A stretch of DNA of 64,000 bases from Exiguobacterium flavidum (GCF_003344535.1 NZ_QPKS01000003.1:124001-188000), one strand, 5' to 3'; shown: positions 20,069 to 29,667, counted from the first letter of the stretch. Notes: generated from the letters alone by a model not told the origin. A program made the numbers and translations.

Positions 20069-22220
20069 ATTTTAGCATAGGGACGCACCCATCGGCAGTA
20101 CAAGTTATCATCCCGTCCTCATCGGTTCGGTAGATTCGTCCTACCTTCTCCACCCGCTCAAGAACGTCCTTGTCCGGGTGTCCGTACCGGTTGTTGCGTC
20201 CGACAGAGAAGATGATCACCTCAGGAGCAGTTTTACGGATCAAATCCTCCCCCGTCGAACTCGAGGAGCCGTGATGTCCTGCTTTCAGAACGTCGATATC
20301 ACCTGCACCCCACTCCTCCTCCGTCTTGACTCCCGCGTCACCAGTCAGCAGAAAACGCTTCTTTGCGATGTCTGCGAGAAGGACGATCGACCGGTCGTTC
20401 TCTTCACTCTCAGGTCCATCAGGGGCAAGCACGCGAAGCCAGGGGCGCACCTGGTCTCCTGCTTTAAGAAACTTGATGTTTACACCTTCCTTCTCAAGCT
20501 CCCGCAGCAGTGCAGAACGTTTTTCATCCCGGTTGTCATACGCACCGAAGTAGACCGTATCGATCTCTATTTTCCGAAGCATCCCTGCCACACCTCCGAT
20601 ATGATCATGATCGGCATGCGTCAAAACCAGCCCGTCGATCCGCTTTTCTCCTCTCGTATGGAGGTACGGCACGACGATTTGGGCTCCAGGATCGAACGGC
20701 CTGAGCGGCTTTCTCTTCGCGAATGATATGGTACCGCCAGCATCGATGACGAACGTCTCCCCGTCCTTCTCAAGCACCGTACTGTCACCTTGTCCGACGT
20801 CCAGAAAGACGACCCTGTCCGGCTCTATCTTTTCGACTATCGCACTTGACAACAGGAGGACCAGGACCGGAGCTGCGTGCAGTATCCGGTGCTTCGCGAC
20901 GTGCCACAGTGAGAGTATGACGATTGATATCGCCCCTATCCAAACTCCGAGCGGCAAGAGATGGAGAGCACTGACCGCACACGGCAACGCCTCAGCTTTA
21001 CTTAGGACGCCATCGCTCAAGTCGAGTGCGAAGCGAAGGAGGGCGGCCGTCTCAGGTTCCGGCTTGAACAGTACGCTCACAGCGGTCAGGAACGCCAGCG
21101 GCAGAATGATCCATTCGATCCAGCTCCCTACAAGGATGTTGAGCAGCGGCGACCAGATCGACCCTTCCGTCTGTTGGCTTCGCTGCAGCAAGAACAGCGT
21201 CAATGCCTGTGCCCATATACTGACGAGAAGCAGATTCCATGGAAAAGCGATCGGCTTCCATATATCGATCGAAATCAGAAGGAACAGCGTCAATGCCACG
21301 GTCAATTGAAATCCGAGGTCATAAATCAGGAGCGGAGAGAGCGCCAGCTGTGATGCCCCGACCCAAGCGACCGTAGCGACGGGATCGAGTTTTTTGAAAC
21401 GGCTGGCAAGCAGGAGGATGAAGGCGACCATGATCGCTCTCGTCACAGGAGGACTCCATTCCGTCAACCAGCCATAGATCGGCAACAGGAACAAGACGAC
21501 CTCGATCCTGTTCTCTCTTGTCATCCGAAGACGCTTCAGCAAGTAAAGCATACCGAAGATCAGAAAAGCGATGTGGGACCCTGAGATGACGAGCGCGTGC
21601 AAGAGTCCGAATGCCTTGAAGCGATCGAGCGTCTCCGTGTCCATCAAACGATCCTCACCGAAGACGAGCGCCTGCACATAGAATGCTTCTCGTGCCGGCA
21701 ACCGTTCGATGTTCCATAGCCATTCTTCCCGGTTGCGCCTCCCTTCCGCCTCAAAGCCTTCAGCAGGACGACAGCTTGTAAACGACTGCACCTCCCATTT
21801 TCGAAGCAGCCGCTCCGAACGCATCCAGCGCGCTTCATCGAATCCGCCTTCGTTCCGCCGTGCGTTCACCTCGAGCTCTTTCAGCCGAACGGAGCAGATT
21901 TGACCGATTCGATCATAGGGACGTTCCCCGTCCGCGACCGTCGCGGCGAGGATGAACTTCTCACCGGATGCCTTTGCGACGTAACGAACCCGGTCCCCAT
22001 TCACCTTCGCTTCAAGCAGCTCGACTTCTGCCGGCAAACCGATTCGCGGCACGTCACTGTTCATCAGGGCGGACCAGGCAAGAAAAAACGCGCCTGCGAG
22101 CGGAAACAGACGCGCCTCGAAAGACTTCAGCACCAAGATAGTCGAGACGAACGCGAGTACCCATAGCGATTCTTTCAAGGCGATAGCAAGTGCGACGACG
22201 AACAACGGAAAAATCGGCAT
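20067..22220 (-). CDS. comEC: DNA uptake channel ComEC/Rec2
   Basis: 717 residues. The N-terminus holds membrane helices and the soluble OB-like domain; the competence domain with multiple helices begins near residue 195 (ALVFGEDRLMD, LLHALVISGSHIAFLIFGML); a C-terminal metallo-beta-lactamase domain begins near 470 (VVFLDVGQGDSTVLEKDG) with the metal motif THADHDHIGG. ComEC carries transforming DNA across the membrane and the C-terminal domain probably degrades one strand. Its ATG shares one base with the comEA stop codon (TGATG), so the two are coupled. Confidence 0.97.
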   Translation of the reverse strand: MPIFPLFVVALAIALKESLWVLAFVSTILVLKSFEARLFPLAGAFFLAWSALMNSDVPRIGLPAEVELLEAKVNGDRVRYVAKASGEKFILAATVADGERPYDRIGQICSVRLKELEVNARRNEGGFDEARWMRSERLLRKWEVQSFTSCRPAEGFEAEGRRNREEWLWNIERLPAREAFYVQALVFGEDRLMDTETLDRFKAFGLLHALVISGSHIAFLIFGMLYLLKRLRMTRENRIEVVLFLLPIYGWLTEWSPPVTRAIMVAFILLLASRFKKLDPVATVAWVGASQLALSPLLIYDLGFQLTVALTLFLLISIDIWKPIAFPWNLLLVSIWAQALTLFLLQRSQQTEGSIWSPLLNILVGSWIEWIILPLAFLTAVSVLFKPEPETAALLRFALDLSDGVLSKAEALPCAVSALHLLPLGVWIGAISIVILSLWHVAKHRILHAAPVLVLLLSSAIVEKIEPDRVVFLDVGQGDSTVLEKDGETFVIDAGGTISFAKRKPLRPFDPGAQIVVPYLHTRGEKRIDGLVLTHADHDHIGGVAGMLRKIEIDTVYFGAYDNRDEKRSALLRELEKEGVNIKFLKAGDQVRPWLRVLAPDGPESEENDRSIVLLADIAKKRFLLTGDAGVKTEEEWGAGDIDVLKAGHHGSSSSTGEDLIRKTAPEVIIFSVGRNNRYGHPDKDVLERVEKVGRIYRTDEDGMITCTADGCVPMLK

Positions 22221-22816
22221 CAGTATACGACCAGGTAGTTTTTTAGCGATTCAAGGGTCTTCTCACCGAACCCCTTCACCTCACCGAGTTCCTCGAATGA
22301 TGAAAATCCTCCCTTTTCATCCCGATATGCGATGATGGCCTCCGCTTTGGACGGACCTATGCCCGGCACGGTCTGAAGCTCTTCGCTCGTAGCTCCGTTC
22401 AAATCGACGAGCGCAGGGACCGCCGGACTTTTCTCAGGTTCAGGAACCGGCTTCGTGTCCGCCCCTTTTTTCGGTACGATGACCTCCTCGCCATCGATGA
22501 GGCGGGCGGCAAGATTCATGCTTCCGGTATCCGATTGCTTCGTCTTGCCCGCCTTCTCGATAGCATCCTTGATCCTGTCACCGAGCTTGAACGTATACGG
22601 TCCTGGCCTTAGCACTGCGCCCTTAATGTCGACCATGATCTCCTTTTTCACTGACTTCTCCTCGACATCGGCCGCGGCATGCTGTTCTTTCGAGACGATC
22701 ATCTCCTCCTCGATCAGCGGTTCTCTCGAGCAGGATGGCAGCGGTACGAACAATACGATGAGCAGCAAGCCGATGACTGCGAACGTCGCGATCCGCTGTA
22801 TGCCCGGCATCGACAT
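22220..22816 (-). CDS. comEA: DNA receptor ComEA
   Basis: About 198 residues: an N-terminal membrane anchor (residues 8-28), a SLBB-like middle (VDIKGAVLRPGPYTFKLG) and a C-terminal helix-hairpin-helix DNA-binding domain (VDLNGATSEELQTVPGIGPS, FSSFEELGEVKGFGEKTL). ComEA binds double-stranded DNA outside the membrane for uptake. The ATG at 22816 has AAAGGGGG eight bases upstream. comEB, between comEA and comEC in Bacillus, is absent. Confidence 0.95.
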   Translation of the reverse strand: MSMPGIQRIATFAVIGLLLIVLFVPLPSCSREPLIEEEMIVSKEQHAAADVEEKSVKKEIMVDIKGAVLRPGPYTFKLGDRIKDAIEKAGKTKQSDTGSMNLAARLIDGEEVIVPKKGADTKPVPEPEKSPAVPALVDLNGATSEELQTVPGIGPSKAEAIIAYRDEKGGFSSFEELGEVKGFGEKTLESLKNYLVVY

Positions 22817-22993
22817 CCCGAACACCCCCTTTCCGATCAGACTATCATCGTCCCCAGCTCACGTCATTTCACGTTCCGTCAATTAATGCCGTTCGCTCCC
22901 CGCTCTTTTCTCCGTCCAGCACCAGCATGCGAAACACATCCCGCCCCTTACAGCGTTTTCGGTCCCAACATTTGAACGATGTCATGGAGCACG

Positions 22994-23024
22994 AAAAACT
23001 CCCATTCCAACCGGAACAGGAGTT
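22994..23024 (-). terminator. Terminator of the yqeG-yqeM operon
   Basis: An interrupted stem (AACTCC..TTCC with GGAA..GGAGTT) followed on the minus strand by TTTTTCG, just after the yqeM stop. The remaining gap to comEA (about 180 bp) holds no further feature I can support. Confidence 0.7.
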
Positions 23025-23029
23025 AATAC

Positions 23030-23758
23030 TTATATTTTTTCCGCGACGAAGAAAATTCGCTCTGCGTTTTCTCGCGGAGCGTCCTCCGTGAAGTCACCCG
23101 TGACGGACAGGATACGGAATCCTGCCTCTCTCAACCAGGCGATATACCGTTCAGGAGGATAGGTCCGTTGTTCATGAGTCTCATCGACCCGGTCATAACG
23201 TCCATCCTCCCCTTCGACGAAAAAGCTCAACTCATGGACGACGGACAGTTGCTCTTCACCAGGATCAGCGAACCAGATGTAGGAGCATCCCTCACCGTGG
23301 CTCGCATACGTCTTCCCGTTGAACAGCGTCTCCATTTTATACGGCGAATGGACGTCGAATAGAATCTTGCCGCCATCATTCAGTTGCGCATGCACCCGCT
23401 CGAACGTCTGTTTGACATCGATTTCCGTCTTCAGGTAATTCAGCGAATCGCAGAGGATCGTCACCGCGTCCACCTGTTGCGGAAGCTCGAGCTCGCGCAT
23501 GTCCTGAACCCAAAAATCGATCTTCATGTCCTCTTCCATCGCTTTTTCCTGCGCGACTTCAAGCATTTCCTCGGACAGATCGATTCCGGTCACCCGGTAG
23601 TTCTCCGCAAGCAGCAGGGTCGCAGTCCCCGTGCCGCAACCGACATCAGCGATGCTGCTGCCGGTTTCGACATGGCGCTCCACCCAAGCCGCCCAGTCCT
23701 CATATGGGACATCCTGCATCAGTTCATCGTAGACATACGCAAACTGTTCGTAAGCCAT
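23030..23758 (-). CDS. yqeM: SAM-dependent methyltransferase, YqeM family
   Basis: 242 residues from MAYEQFAYVYDELMQDVPYE. A class I Rossmann methyltransferase with motif I IADVGCGTGTATLLLAENY and motif II VTGIDLSEEMLEVA. The substrate is unknown. The position after rsfS is that of yqeM in Bacillus. The ATG lies one base after the rsfS stop; the frame is open to 23923 but that part is antisense-like noise over rsfS. Confidence 0.88.
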   Translation of the reverse strand: MAYEQFAYVYDELMQDVPYEDWAAWVERHVETGSSIADVGCGTGTATLLLAENYRVTGIDLSEEMLEVAQEKAMEEDMKIDFWVQDMRELELPQQVDAVTILCDSLNYLKTEIDVKQTFERVHAQLNDGGKILFDVHSPYKMETLFNGKTYASHGEGCSYIWFADPGEEQLSVVHELSFFVEGEDGRYDRVDETHEQRTYPPERYIAWLREAGFRILSVTGDFTEDAPRENAERIFFVAEKI

Positions 23759-23759
23759 G

Positions 23760-24107
23760 TCAGTCGATCTCCACTTCGACTTTCGGAGCATCCGACCACA
23801 ACTTCTCAAGGTTGTAGTAGTCACGGTCATCCCGGTGGAAGACGTGAACGACGACGTTCTCAAGGTCTGCAAGCACCCAGCGCGCTGCGTCGAAGCCTTC
23901 GAGGCGCTTGATCGGAAGCTCATGTTCGTGCGCGAGTTCTTTTACTTCACGTGCGATCGCCTGAACTTGCTTCTCTGAGTTCCCTTCACAGATGACGAAA
24001 TAATCCGCGACTGGAGAGATGTTCTTCATATCGAGGACGACGATGTCCTCTGCACGTTTGTCATCGATTGCGTTTACGATTAATTTTAATTCTTGTTCGA
24101 CTGTCAT
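23760..24107 (-). CDS. rsfS: Ribosome silencing factor
   Basis: 115 residues, normal length. The core VLDMKNISPVADYFVICEGN and the C-terminal VHVFHRDDRDYYNLEKLW are diagnostic of RsfS (Iojap, YqeL). It binds L14 of the large subunit and prevents subunit joining when nutrients run low. Its ATG overlaps the yqeK stop by four bases. Confidence 0.96.
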   Translation of the reverse strand: MTVEQELKLIVNAIDDKRAEDIVVLDMKNISPVADYFVICEGNSEKQVQAIAREVKELAHEHELPIKRLEGFDAARWVLADLENVVVHVFHRDDRDYYNLEKLWSDAPKVEVEID

Positions 24108-24679
24108 ATGACGGTCCCCTTTCGTAGTTGAAAAATGAAATCATTATAGGTTTCGATCGTCAGCGGGAAGATTCGTTCTTCCTTCCCGATCAGGTAGCGG
24201 ATCGTATGAGCGAGCGTCCGGACGACCGCATGGGTCAAGTCCTTGTTCGCGACTTCCCGCAGTTGCTCGACGCCCGGGTAAGTCCGGTTCGGTTCGATCG
24301 CATCCGCGACGAAGATGATCTGATCGATGCGAGACATGCCGGGTTCTCCTGTAGTGTGGTTTGCGATCGCTCGCAGGACGACAGGATCAGCGACATGTAG
24401 TTCCCGTTTGACGAGTTCAGCCCCGATCGGCGCATGCAACAGTTCGTCATCATAATCGAGGAGCTCTCTTTTCCCGAGTTCGATCGCAATTTTCTTCATC
24501 TCGCCTGAATCACGGTACTTCGCATAGTCGTGAAGCATCGCTGCAAGCACTACCTGATCAATTGGTTCTCCATACAGCTCAGCGAGGTGCCTCGCCGTCT
24601 CGACGACGCCGAGTGTGTGGACGTAGCGTTTCGTCGGCAGCGTCCCTTCGATGATTCGTCTAGCTTCTTCCAGTTGCAT
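24104..24679 (-). CDS. yqeK: HD-domain Ap4A hydrolase YqeK
   Basis: About 191 residues with an HD metal-binding domain: KRYVHTLGVVETA, AAMLHDYAKY and HAPIGAELVKRE, plus VADAIEPNRTYPGV near the C-terminus. YqeK proteins are symmetrical diadenosine tetraphosphate hydrolases in Gram-positive bacteria. The ATG at 24679 has GGAGG four bases upstream and overlaps nadD by 20 bp. Confidence 0.93.
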   Translation of the reverse strand: MQLEEARRIIEGTLPTKRYVHTLGVVETARHLAELYGEPIDQVVLAAMLHDYAKYRDSGEMKKIAIELGKRELLDYDDELLHAPIGAELVKRELHVADPVVLRAIANHTTGEPGMSRIDQIIFVADAIEPNRTYPGVEQLREVANKDLTHAVVRTLAHTIRYLIGKEERIFPLTIETYNDFIFQLRKGTVI

Positions 24680-25238
24680 AAAGCCTCCACTCCTCAATCA
24701 ATCGTCTCACTGCCTCGGGCACCATATAGCGAATGCTGCGGCCGCGTTCAATCCGCTTTCGAATGTCGGTCGATGACAACTCAAGCTGTGGCATATCGAC
24801 CGCCGTCACACGTGCGCCTTCCGGGATGAGATAACGACTTCCCGGACGCGCCACCGCTCCGAAGCGGACGAGCCGGTAAAGCTCCTCCGGATCATGCCAC
24901 GCGTCGAGGTTCGACAGTGAATCCGCTCCGAGCAGGAAGAAGAACTCGTGTCCCGGATAGCGCCGCTTCAACTCCTTCATCGTATCGACCGTGTACGACT
25001 TCGCATTCCGTTCGAACTCGATTCCCGAGATGCGAAACGAATCATGGTCCGCGATCGCGGCCTCGACAAGACGAAGCCTCTGTTCAGGCGAGGTCGCGAC
25101 CCCATCTTTATGAGGTGGGTTCGGTGCCGGCAAGAACCAGACTTCATCGAGTTCGAGTTGCTCACGCGACTGTTCTGCGATCAGCAGATGGCCGAGGTGC
25201 GGCGGATCGAATGTTCCACCCAGCAACCCTACTCTCAT
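24660..25238 (-). CDS. nadD: Nicotinate-nucleotide adenylyltransferase
   Basis: 192 residues. The nucleotidyltransferase motif GGTFDPPHLGHLLIAEQ at the N-terminus, PPHKD, and LSSTDIRKRIERGRSIR at the C-terminus are diagnostic. NadD makes deamido-NAD from nicotinate mononucleotide and ATP. It sits between yhbY and yqeK, overlapping both by a few bases. Confidence 0.97.
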   Translation of the reverse strand: MRVGLLGGTFDPPHLGHLLIAEQSREQLELDEVWFLPAPNPPHKDGVATSPEQRLRLVEAAIADHDSFRISGIEFERNAKSYTVDTMKELKRRYPGHEFFFLLGADSLSNLDAWHDPEELYRLVRFGAVARPGSRYLIPEGARVTAVDMPQLELSSTDIRKRIERGRSIRYMVPEAVRRLIEEWRLYATGRS

Positions 25239-25528
25239 CGCGGAAGTTGGATCGTCTTGTTTTCTTTCGATTCCTTGTACAGTACGATCACTTTTCCGAT
25301 GACTTGGACGAGTTCAGCGCGAGTGCCCGCCACCAGTTCTTCAGCGACTTCCTTCGGATGATCTGCGCAGTTCTGAAGCACCTGCACCTTCAAGAGTTCG
25401 CGTTTCTCGAGCGCGTCCATGATGTCAGCGCACATCGCTTCACCGACACCGTTCTTCCCGACTTGGAAAATCGGATTCAAATCATGCGCTGCTGCGCGTA
25501 AATGGCGTTTCTGTTTACCTGTCAACAT
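25235..25528 (-). CDS. yhbY: Ribosome assembly RNA-binding protein YhbY
   Basis: 97 residues forming a single CRM domain (LTGKQKRHLRAAAHDLNPIF, QVGKNGVGEA, GKVIVLYKES). CRM proteins bind pre-50S particles. It is equivalent to Bacillus yqeI and lies one base downstream of aroE. Confidence 0.95.
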   Translation of the reverse strand: MLTGKQKRHLRAAAHDLNPIFQVGKNGVGEAMCADIMDALEKRELLKVQVLQNCADHPKEVAEELVAGTRAELVQVIGKVIVLYKESKENKTIQLPR

Positions 25529-25529
25529 A

Positions 25530-26315
25530 TCATTGTTCCTCCAGTTGCTTTCGAATCACCTGTTCGCCGTATGCGAAATCAGGCGTGTTTCCAGTGAAGC
25601 GCGTGAACGCTTCGGCAGCTTGTCCGACGAACATCCCTACTCCGTCAAGCGTCGGCAACCCAAGACGGGCTGCTTCCTTGAGCAGGAGTGTCGGCGTCGG
25701 CCGATAGATGATGTCGCAGACAAGCGCAGTCGCCCCGTCAAGTACGAGCGGCGACTGCAGGGTGTTCGGACTCATCCCGACCGGAGTCGTGTTGATGATC
25801 GTATCGAACGATTTTAAGTCGACGGCGTCGAGCGGAAGTGCTTCGCAGTCGAATTCGGCAGCGAGACGCAACGCATGCTCATACGTTCTGTTCGCGACCG
25901 TCACTTTCGTCTTGAGTGCAGAAATGATGCCGCGAGCGGCACCGCCTGCTCCGATGATAAGGATGTCTTTAGAGACATGGCCTGTTCGCTCAAGCGATTT
26001 GACGAACCCTGTACCGTCCGTGTTCGCCCCTATTAGTTCATTCCCGATTCGGTAGACAGTATTCACTGCCCCCGCCCGGCTCGCACTTTCTTCGAGGCGA
26101 TCGAGGTACGGGATGATTGCTTCCTTGTGCGGAATCGTCACGTTGAGACCATCGAGCTCTCCATCACGCAGTCGCCTGATGACCGTGTCCAGTCGTCCCG
26201 GCTCGACATCGAGCGCAGTATAACAGCCGAAAAGCCCAGCCGCTTCCAACCATGCCGAGTGCAGCATGGGTGAAAGCGAATGGGCAATCGGATGACCGAT
26301 GACGGCAAGTCGCAT
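25530..26315 (-). CDS. aroE: Shikimate dehydrogenase
   Basis: 261 residues. The substrate site HSLSPMLHSAWLEAAG, the catalytic lysine in LNVTIPHKEAI and the NADP loop IIGAGGAARGIISAL are clear. AroE reduces 3-dehydroshikimate to shikimate in aromatic amino acid synthesis. Its ATG abuts the yqeH stop codon, as in the Bacillus yqeH-aroE-yqeI arrangement. Confidence 0.96.
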   Translation of the reverse strand: MRLAVIGHPIAHSLSPMLHSAWLEAAGLFGCYTALDVEPGRLDTVIRRLRDGELDGLNVTIPHKEAIIPYLDRLEESASRAGAVNTVYRIGNELIGANTDGTGFVKSLERTGHVSKDILIIGAGGAARGIISALKTKVTVANRTYEHALRLAAEFDCEALPLDAVDLKSFDTIINTTPVGMSPNTLQSPLVLDGATALVCDIIYRPTPTLLLKEAARLGLPTLDGVGMFVGQAAEAFTRFTGNTPDFAYGEQVIRKQLEEQ

Positions 26316-27427
26316 CAGACGAGCGCCTCACGCAAGGAGACGGCTACGCCCTTTGGTGCATAGGCCGCGACACGACCGCCTTTTCCGTGAACCGCTACCC
26401 AGCCGAGTCCGCTGAAGACGATATCCGTCTTCATGTTTTCACGAATGCTGAACTCGTGACGAACGAGCGGAGGAAGGATTTCGAGCGTCTTCTCGTTTGG
26501 CGGTGAGAGCAGCTCACCGTTATGGTTCGCGTACAGATCATCTGCTTTATCGAGCTTCGTCCGGTGTACCTTCAGCTCATTCGACATGTAGACGACGAAC
26601 GAGCGTTTGTTGCCTTCCAAGTAATCAAGACGCGCAAGACCGCCAAAGAAAAGTGTCTGTTGCGGATGGATCTGGAAGACTTGTGGCTTGATTTCTTTTT
26701 TCGGTGTGATGAGCTTGAGATCTCGCGCGTCTACGTAGTGAGCCATCTGGTGGTGATTGATGATTCCTGGCGTATCATACAGGTTGCAGTTGTCGTCGAG
26801 CGGGATGTCGATCAAGTCGAGCGTCGTCCCTGGGAAGTGACTGACGGTGATGACCGCCTCTTCCTCCTCACCGAAACGCTTGATGACCTGGTTGATCAAC
26901 GTCGACTTTCCGACGTTCGTACAGCCGACGACATACACGTCGCGTCCTTTGCGATAGTAATCGATTTTCTCTGCGAGCTCGTCGACGCCATGCCCCTTCT
27001 TCGCACTGATCAGATGGACGTCGACCGGACGAAGACCAAGTTCCTTCGACGCTTGACGCATCCAGTTCATCAGACGATTCGGATTGAGCGATTTCGGTAA
27101 CAGGTCAGCCTTGTTCCCGACGAGCAATACGTCGTTCTTCCCGACGAAACGGTGAAGACCAGGCAACCAGCTTCCATTGAAGTCGAAGATATCGACGATT
27201 TTGACGACGAGCGCATCCTTCTGCCCGATGCCGTCAAGAATCTTGACGAAGTCGTCATCAGTAAGGGCGACATCTTGGATTTGATTGTAATGCTTGAGTT
27301 TGAAGCAACGTTGGCAGATGATCATTTCCCGATCAAGTGCCGATTTAGGCGCATAACCTGGTGCTTTCGGATCCTCCGTTTGGATCTCGACACCACAGCC
27401 TGCGCAGTGGATTTCCTCATGGTTCAT
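26315..27427 (-). CDS. yqeH: Ribosome biogenesis GTPase YqeH
   Basis: 370 residues. An N-terminal zinc finger (CAGCG ... CQRCF) precedes a circularly permuted GTPase domain in which NKADLLPKS (G4) and SAKKGHG (G5) come before GCTNVGKSTLINQ (G1) and LYDTPG (G3). YqeH is needed for 30S assembly. It follows yqeG after a 139-bp gap in which I see no gene. Confidence 0.96.
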   Translation of the reverse strand: MNHEEIHCAGCGVEIQTEDPKAPGYAPKSALDREMIICQRCFKLKHYNQIQDVALTDDDFVKILDGIGQKDALVVKIVDIFDFNGSWLPGLHRFVGKNDVLLVGNKADLLPKSLNPNRLMNWMRQASKELGLRPVDVHLISAKKGHGVDELAEKIDYYRKGRDVYVVGCTNVGKSTLINQVIKRFGEEEEAVITVSHFPGTTLDLIDIPLDDNCNLYDTPGIINHHQMAHYVDARDLKLITPKKEIKPQVFQIHPQQTLFFGGLARLDYLEGNKRSFVVYMSNELKVHRTKLDKADDLYANHNGELLSPPNEKTLEILPPLVRHEFSIRENMKTDIVFSGLGWVAVHGKGGRVAAYAPKGVAVSLREALV

Positions 27428-27566
27428 AAATGTTTGAGCCGCGTGAGGCTTCCCTCTTCTCCATTCTACGTAGCGCCCTGCACCCTACTCCCGGAGCGTA
27501 ACTTCCGACCTGTGGCCGTACGATTTGCGACTGCTGCCTTCCCTTTCGTGTACCAGTATGACAGGG

Positions 27567-28157
27567 TCATTCCTTCTCTTGCTGCAAGGTCTGCCGCAGT
27601 TCCGTCGGATGCTTGAGGACGGAGGGTTCTTCGACGACCTTTTTCGTCAGCTTATAGATTCCTTTTTGTTTCATGCGATGGAACACCAAGCGTTCCATCA
27701 TGCGATTGAAGCGGGTGACGACGCCATCTGTCTTGACGACCGGCTGAACATGGATGACTTCGATACCGACCGAGTTCGCCCCAAGTACGTCGGTGAACAA
27801 TTGGTCCCCTAAAAAAACCACTTCCTTTGCATGATAGCCAAACTGCGTCAGTGCCCGTTTGAAGCCGATCGGAAGAGGTTTTCGCGCTGGCGCGATATAG
27901 TGAAGCCCGAGAGGTTCCGCGAATTTCCGCACACGATCCCCATTGTTATTCGAGACGATGATGACATCGAAACCGTATTGATTATTCACCATGTCGAGCC
28001 ATGCGACCAAGTCATCCGGGGCATCGGCAATGTTCCATGCGACAAGCGTGTTATCGAGGTCCGTCAAAATCGCTTTGACGCCGTTTCGCTTCAACGCTTC
28101 AAGGTCGATATCATAGATCGATGCTACGAAATGTTTAGGATAAAGTCGTTTGAACAA
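27567..28157 (-). CDS. yqeG: YqeG family HAD IIIA phosphatase
   Basis: 196 residues. The HAD nucleophile motif AILTDLDNTLVAWN, motif II IIVSNNNGDRV and VFLGDQLFTDVLGAN are present. Relatives include phosphatidylglycerophosphate phosphatases; for the Firmicute YqeG proteins the substrate is not settled. It is the first gene of the yqeG-yqeM operon, with a GGAGG site before its ATG. Confidence 0.93.
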   Translation of the reverse strand: MFKRLYPKHFVASIYDIDLEALKRNGVKAILTDLDNTLVAWNIADAPDDLVAWLDMVNNQYGFDVIIVSNNNGDRVRKFAEPLGLHYIAPARKPLPIGFKRALTQFGYHAKEVVFLGDQLFTDVLGANSVGIEVIHVQPVVKTDGVVTRFNRMMERLVFHRMKQKGIYKLTKKVVEEPSVLKHPTELRQTLQQEKE

Positions 28158-28227
28158 GATAAAAACCTCCAGATCATGGTCTAGCTCTATAGTTAAGTTA
28201 AAGAAACAATTTTGTTCTTATCGTCCG

Positions 28228-28236
28228 ATTATAGCA
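28228..28236 (-). promoter_or_regulatory. Extended -10 promoter of the yqeG operon
   Basis: The minus strand reads TGCTATAAT, a TGn-extended consensus -10, giving a leader of about 65 nt before yqeG. Confidence 0.62.
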
Positions 28237-28268
28237 TAAACGGATGGAGAGGGCGACGGCAGACGCAA

Positions 28269-28306
28269 GAAAACGGGGCGGAAGAAGTGCTTCCGTCCCG
28301 TTTTGT
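28269..28306. terminator. Terminator after the ArsB/NhaD transporter gene
   Basis: A 15-bp stem with one mismatch (AAAACGGGGCGGAAG with CTTCCGTCCCGTTTT), T-rich in the minus direction. Confidence 0.88.
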
Positions 28307-28307
28307 T

Positions 28308-29645
28308 TCAATGATAGTATCGAATCCACAAATACAGCTGCGACAATAACAGTGTCACGAGAGTGATCGGCGCACCGTAAATGAGGAAACGCATATAGTT
28401 GAAGCGCTCGCCCTGCCGTGTCGCGAGCCCTGCGACGATGACGTTCGCGGAAGCACCGATCAGCGTCCCGTTGCCCCCGAGGCAAGCCCCGAGCGACAGA
28501 GCCCACCAGAGCACCTGCACCTCGTCGCTGTCCGGAGCGAGACCGATTCCCGTCGAGACATCGTTGATCAACGGAATCATCGTCGCGACGAACGGGATGT
28601 TGTCGATCGTCGCCGATGCGATCCCGGATAGCCAGAGGACCGCCGTCGCCGTCGTTTCGATGTCGCCGCCTGTCAAATCGATCGTCTTCTCGGCGAGAAA
28701 TTTGATGATTCCCACTTCCTGGATTCCACCGACGAGGATGAAAAGTCCACCGAAGAAGAAAATCGTCGTCCATTCGATTCGCGCGAAAACCTCTTCAAGC
28801 TGGTGGTCGTTCTCGATCGTGATGAGCATCAGCAGCGTCGCTCCGAGCACGGCAATCGTCGGCGCCTGCAGATGGATCCCGATTCGTTCAAGAATCGGAT
28901 GGAGAACGAACAATAGAATCGTCCCGACCAAAACGATCGATGAACGCCGAACGAGCTTTCGGCTGACGATGTAGGATGATTCGTCGATCTCAAGCAACTT
29001 CTCCCGATGCTCCGGATGGACGTCGAGCGTCTTCCTGAATACGAAATAAAGGATGATGATGGTGACGATGGTGATGATGACGACGATCGGCGCCAAGTGG
29101 AACAGGAACGTGTTGAACGTCAGGTGCTCATTCGCGGCACCGATCATGATGTTCGGCGGATCACCGATCAGCGTCGCCGTTCCGCCGATGTTCGCGAACA
29201 GCACCTCAGCAAGCAGATACGGGAAGGCTGATACGTTCAGTACCTTCGTGATCGAGAACGTGATCGGCACGATCAGAAGGACCGTCGTCACGTTGTCGAG
29301 GAAGGCTGAACCGAATGCGGTCAACAGCGACAGCATGATCAAGATCTTGAGCGGGTCGCCGCCCGTCTTTTTGGCAGCTTTGATGGCGATGAATTCAAAG
29401 ACGCCCGACTGATTGGCAATCGTGACGAGAATCATCATACCGATCAAGAGGACGATCGTCCCCCACTCGACATATTCGAACAATGCCGTCTCGACGTCCA
29501 TCACACCGGCTGCGATCATCACGATCGCGCCAAGAAGCGCGACGATCGCCCTGCTCACCTTCTCGCTGACGATGAAGCCGTACGTGATCAAAAAGACGGC
29601 GAGCGCGAAATACACTTGTAAACTTTCCGTGAACGATGATTCCAT
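28308..29645 (-). CDS. ArsB/NhaD family ion transporter
   Basis: 445 residues with about eleven membrane helices in two repeats. The paired motifs GSAFLDNVTTVLLIVPITF and SATIDNIPFVATMIPL, together with FANIGGTATLIGDPPNIM and LGACLGGNGTLIGASANV, place it in the ion transporter superfamily with ArsB, NhaD and the mammalian P protein. Sodium/proton exchange is likely but anion export cannot be excluded. The ATG at 29645 has GGAGGAGAG upstream. No ars genes are nearby, which argues against arsenite. Confidence 0.88.
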   Translation of the reverse strand: MESSFTESLQVYFALAVFLITYGFIVSEKVSRAIVALLGAIVMIAAGVMDVETALFEYVEWGTIVLLIGMMILVTIANQSGVFEFIAIKAAKKTGGDPLKILIMLSLLTAFGSAFLDNVTTVLLIVPITFSITKVLNVSAFPYLLAEVLFANIGGTATLIGDPPNIMIGAANEHLTFNTFLFHLAPIVVIITIVTIIILYFVFRKTLDVHPEHREKLLEIDESSYIVSRKLVRRSSIVLVGTILLFVLHPILERIGIHLQAPTIAVLGATLLMLITIENDHQLEEVFARIEWTTIFFFGGLFILVGGIQEVGIIKFLAEKTIDLTGGDIETTATAVLWLSGIASATIDNIPFVATMIPLINDVSTGIGLAPDSDEVQVLWWALSLGACLGGNGTLIGASANVIVAGLATRQGERFNYMRFLIYGAPITLVTLLLSQLYLWIRYYH

Positions 29646-29667
29646 GATCTCTCCTCCTAGAAACGTC

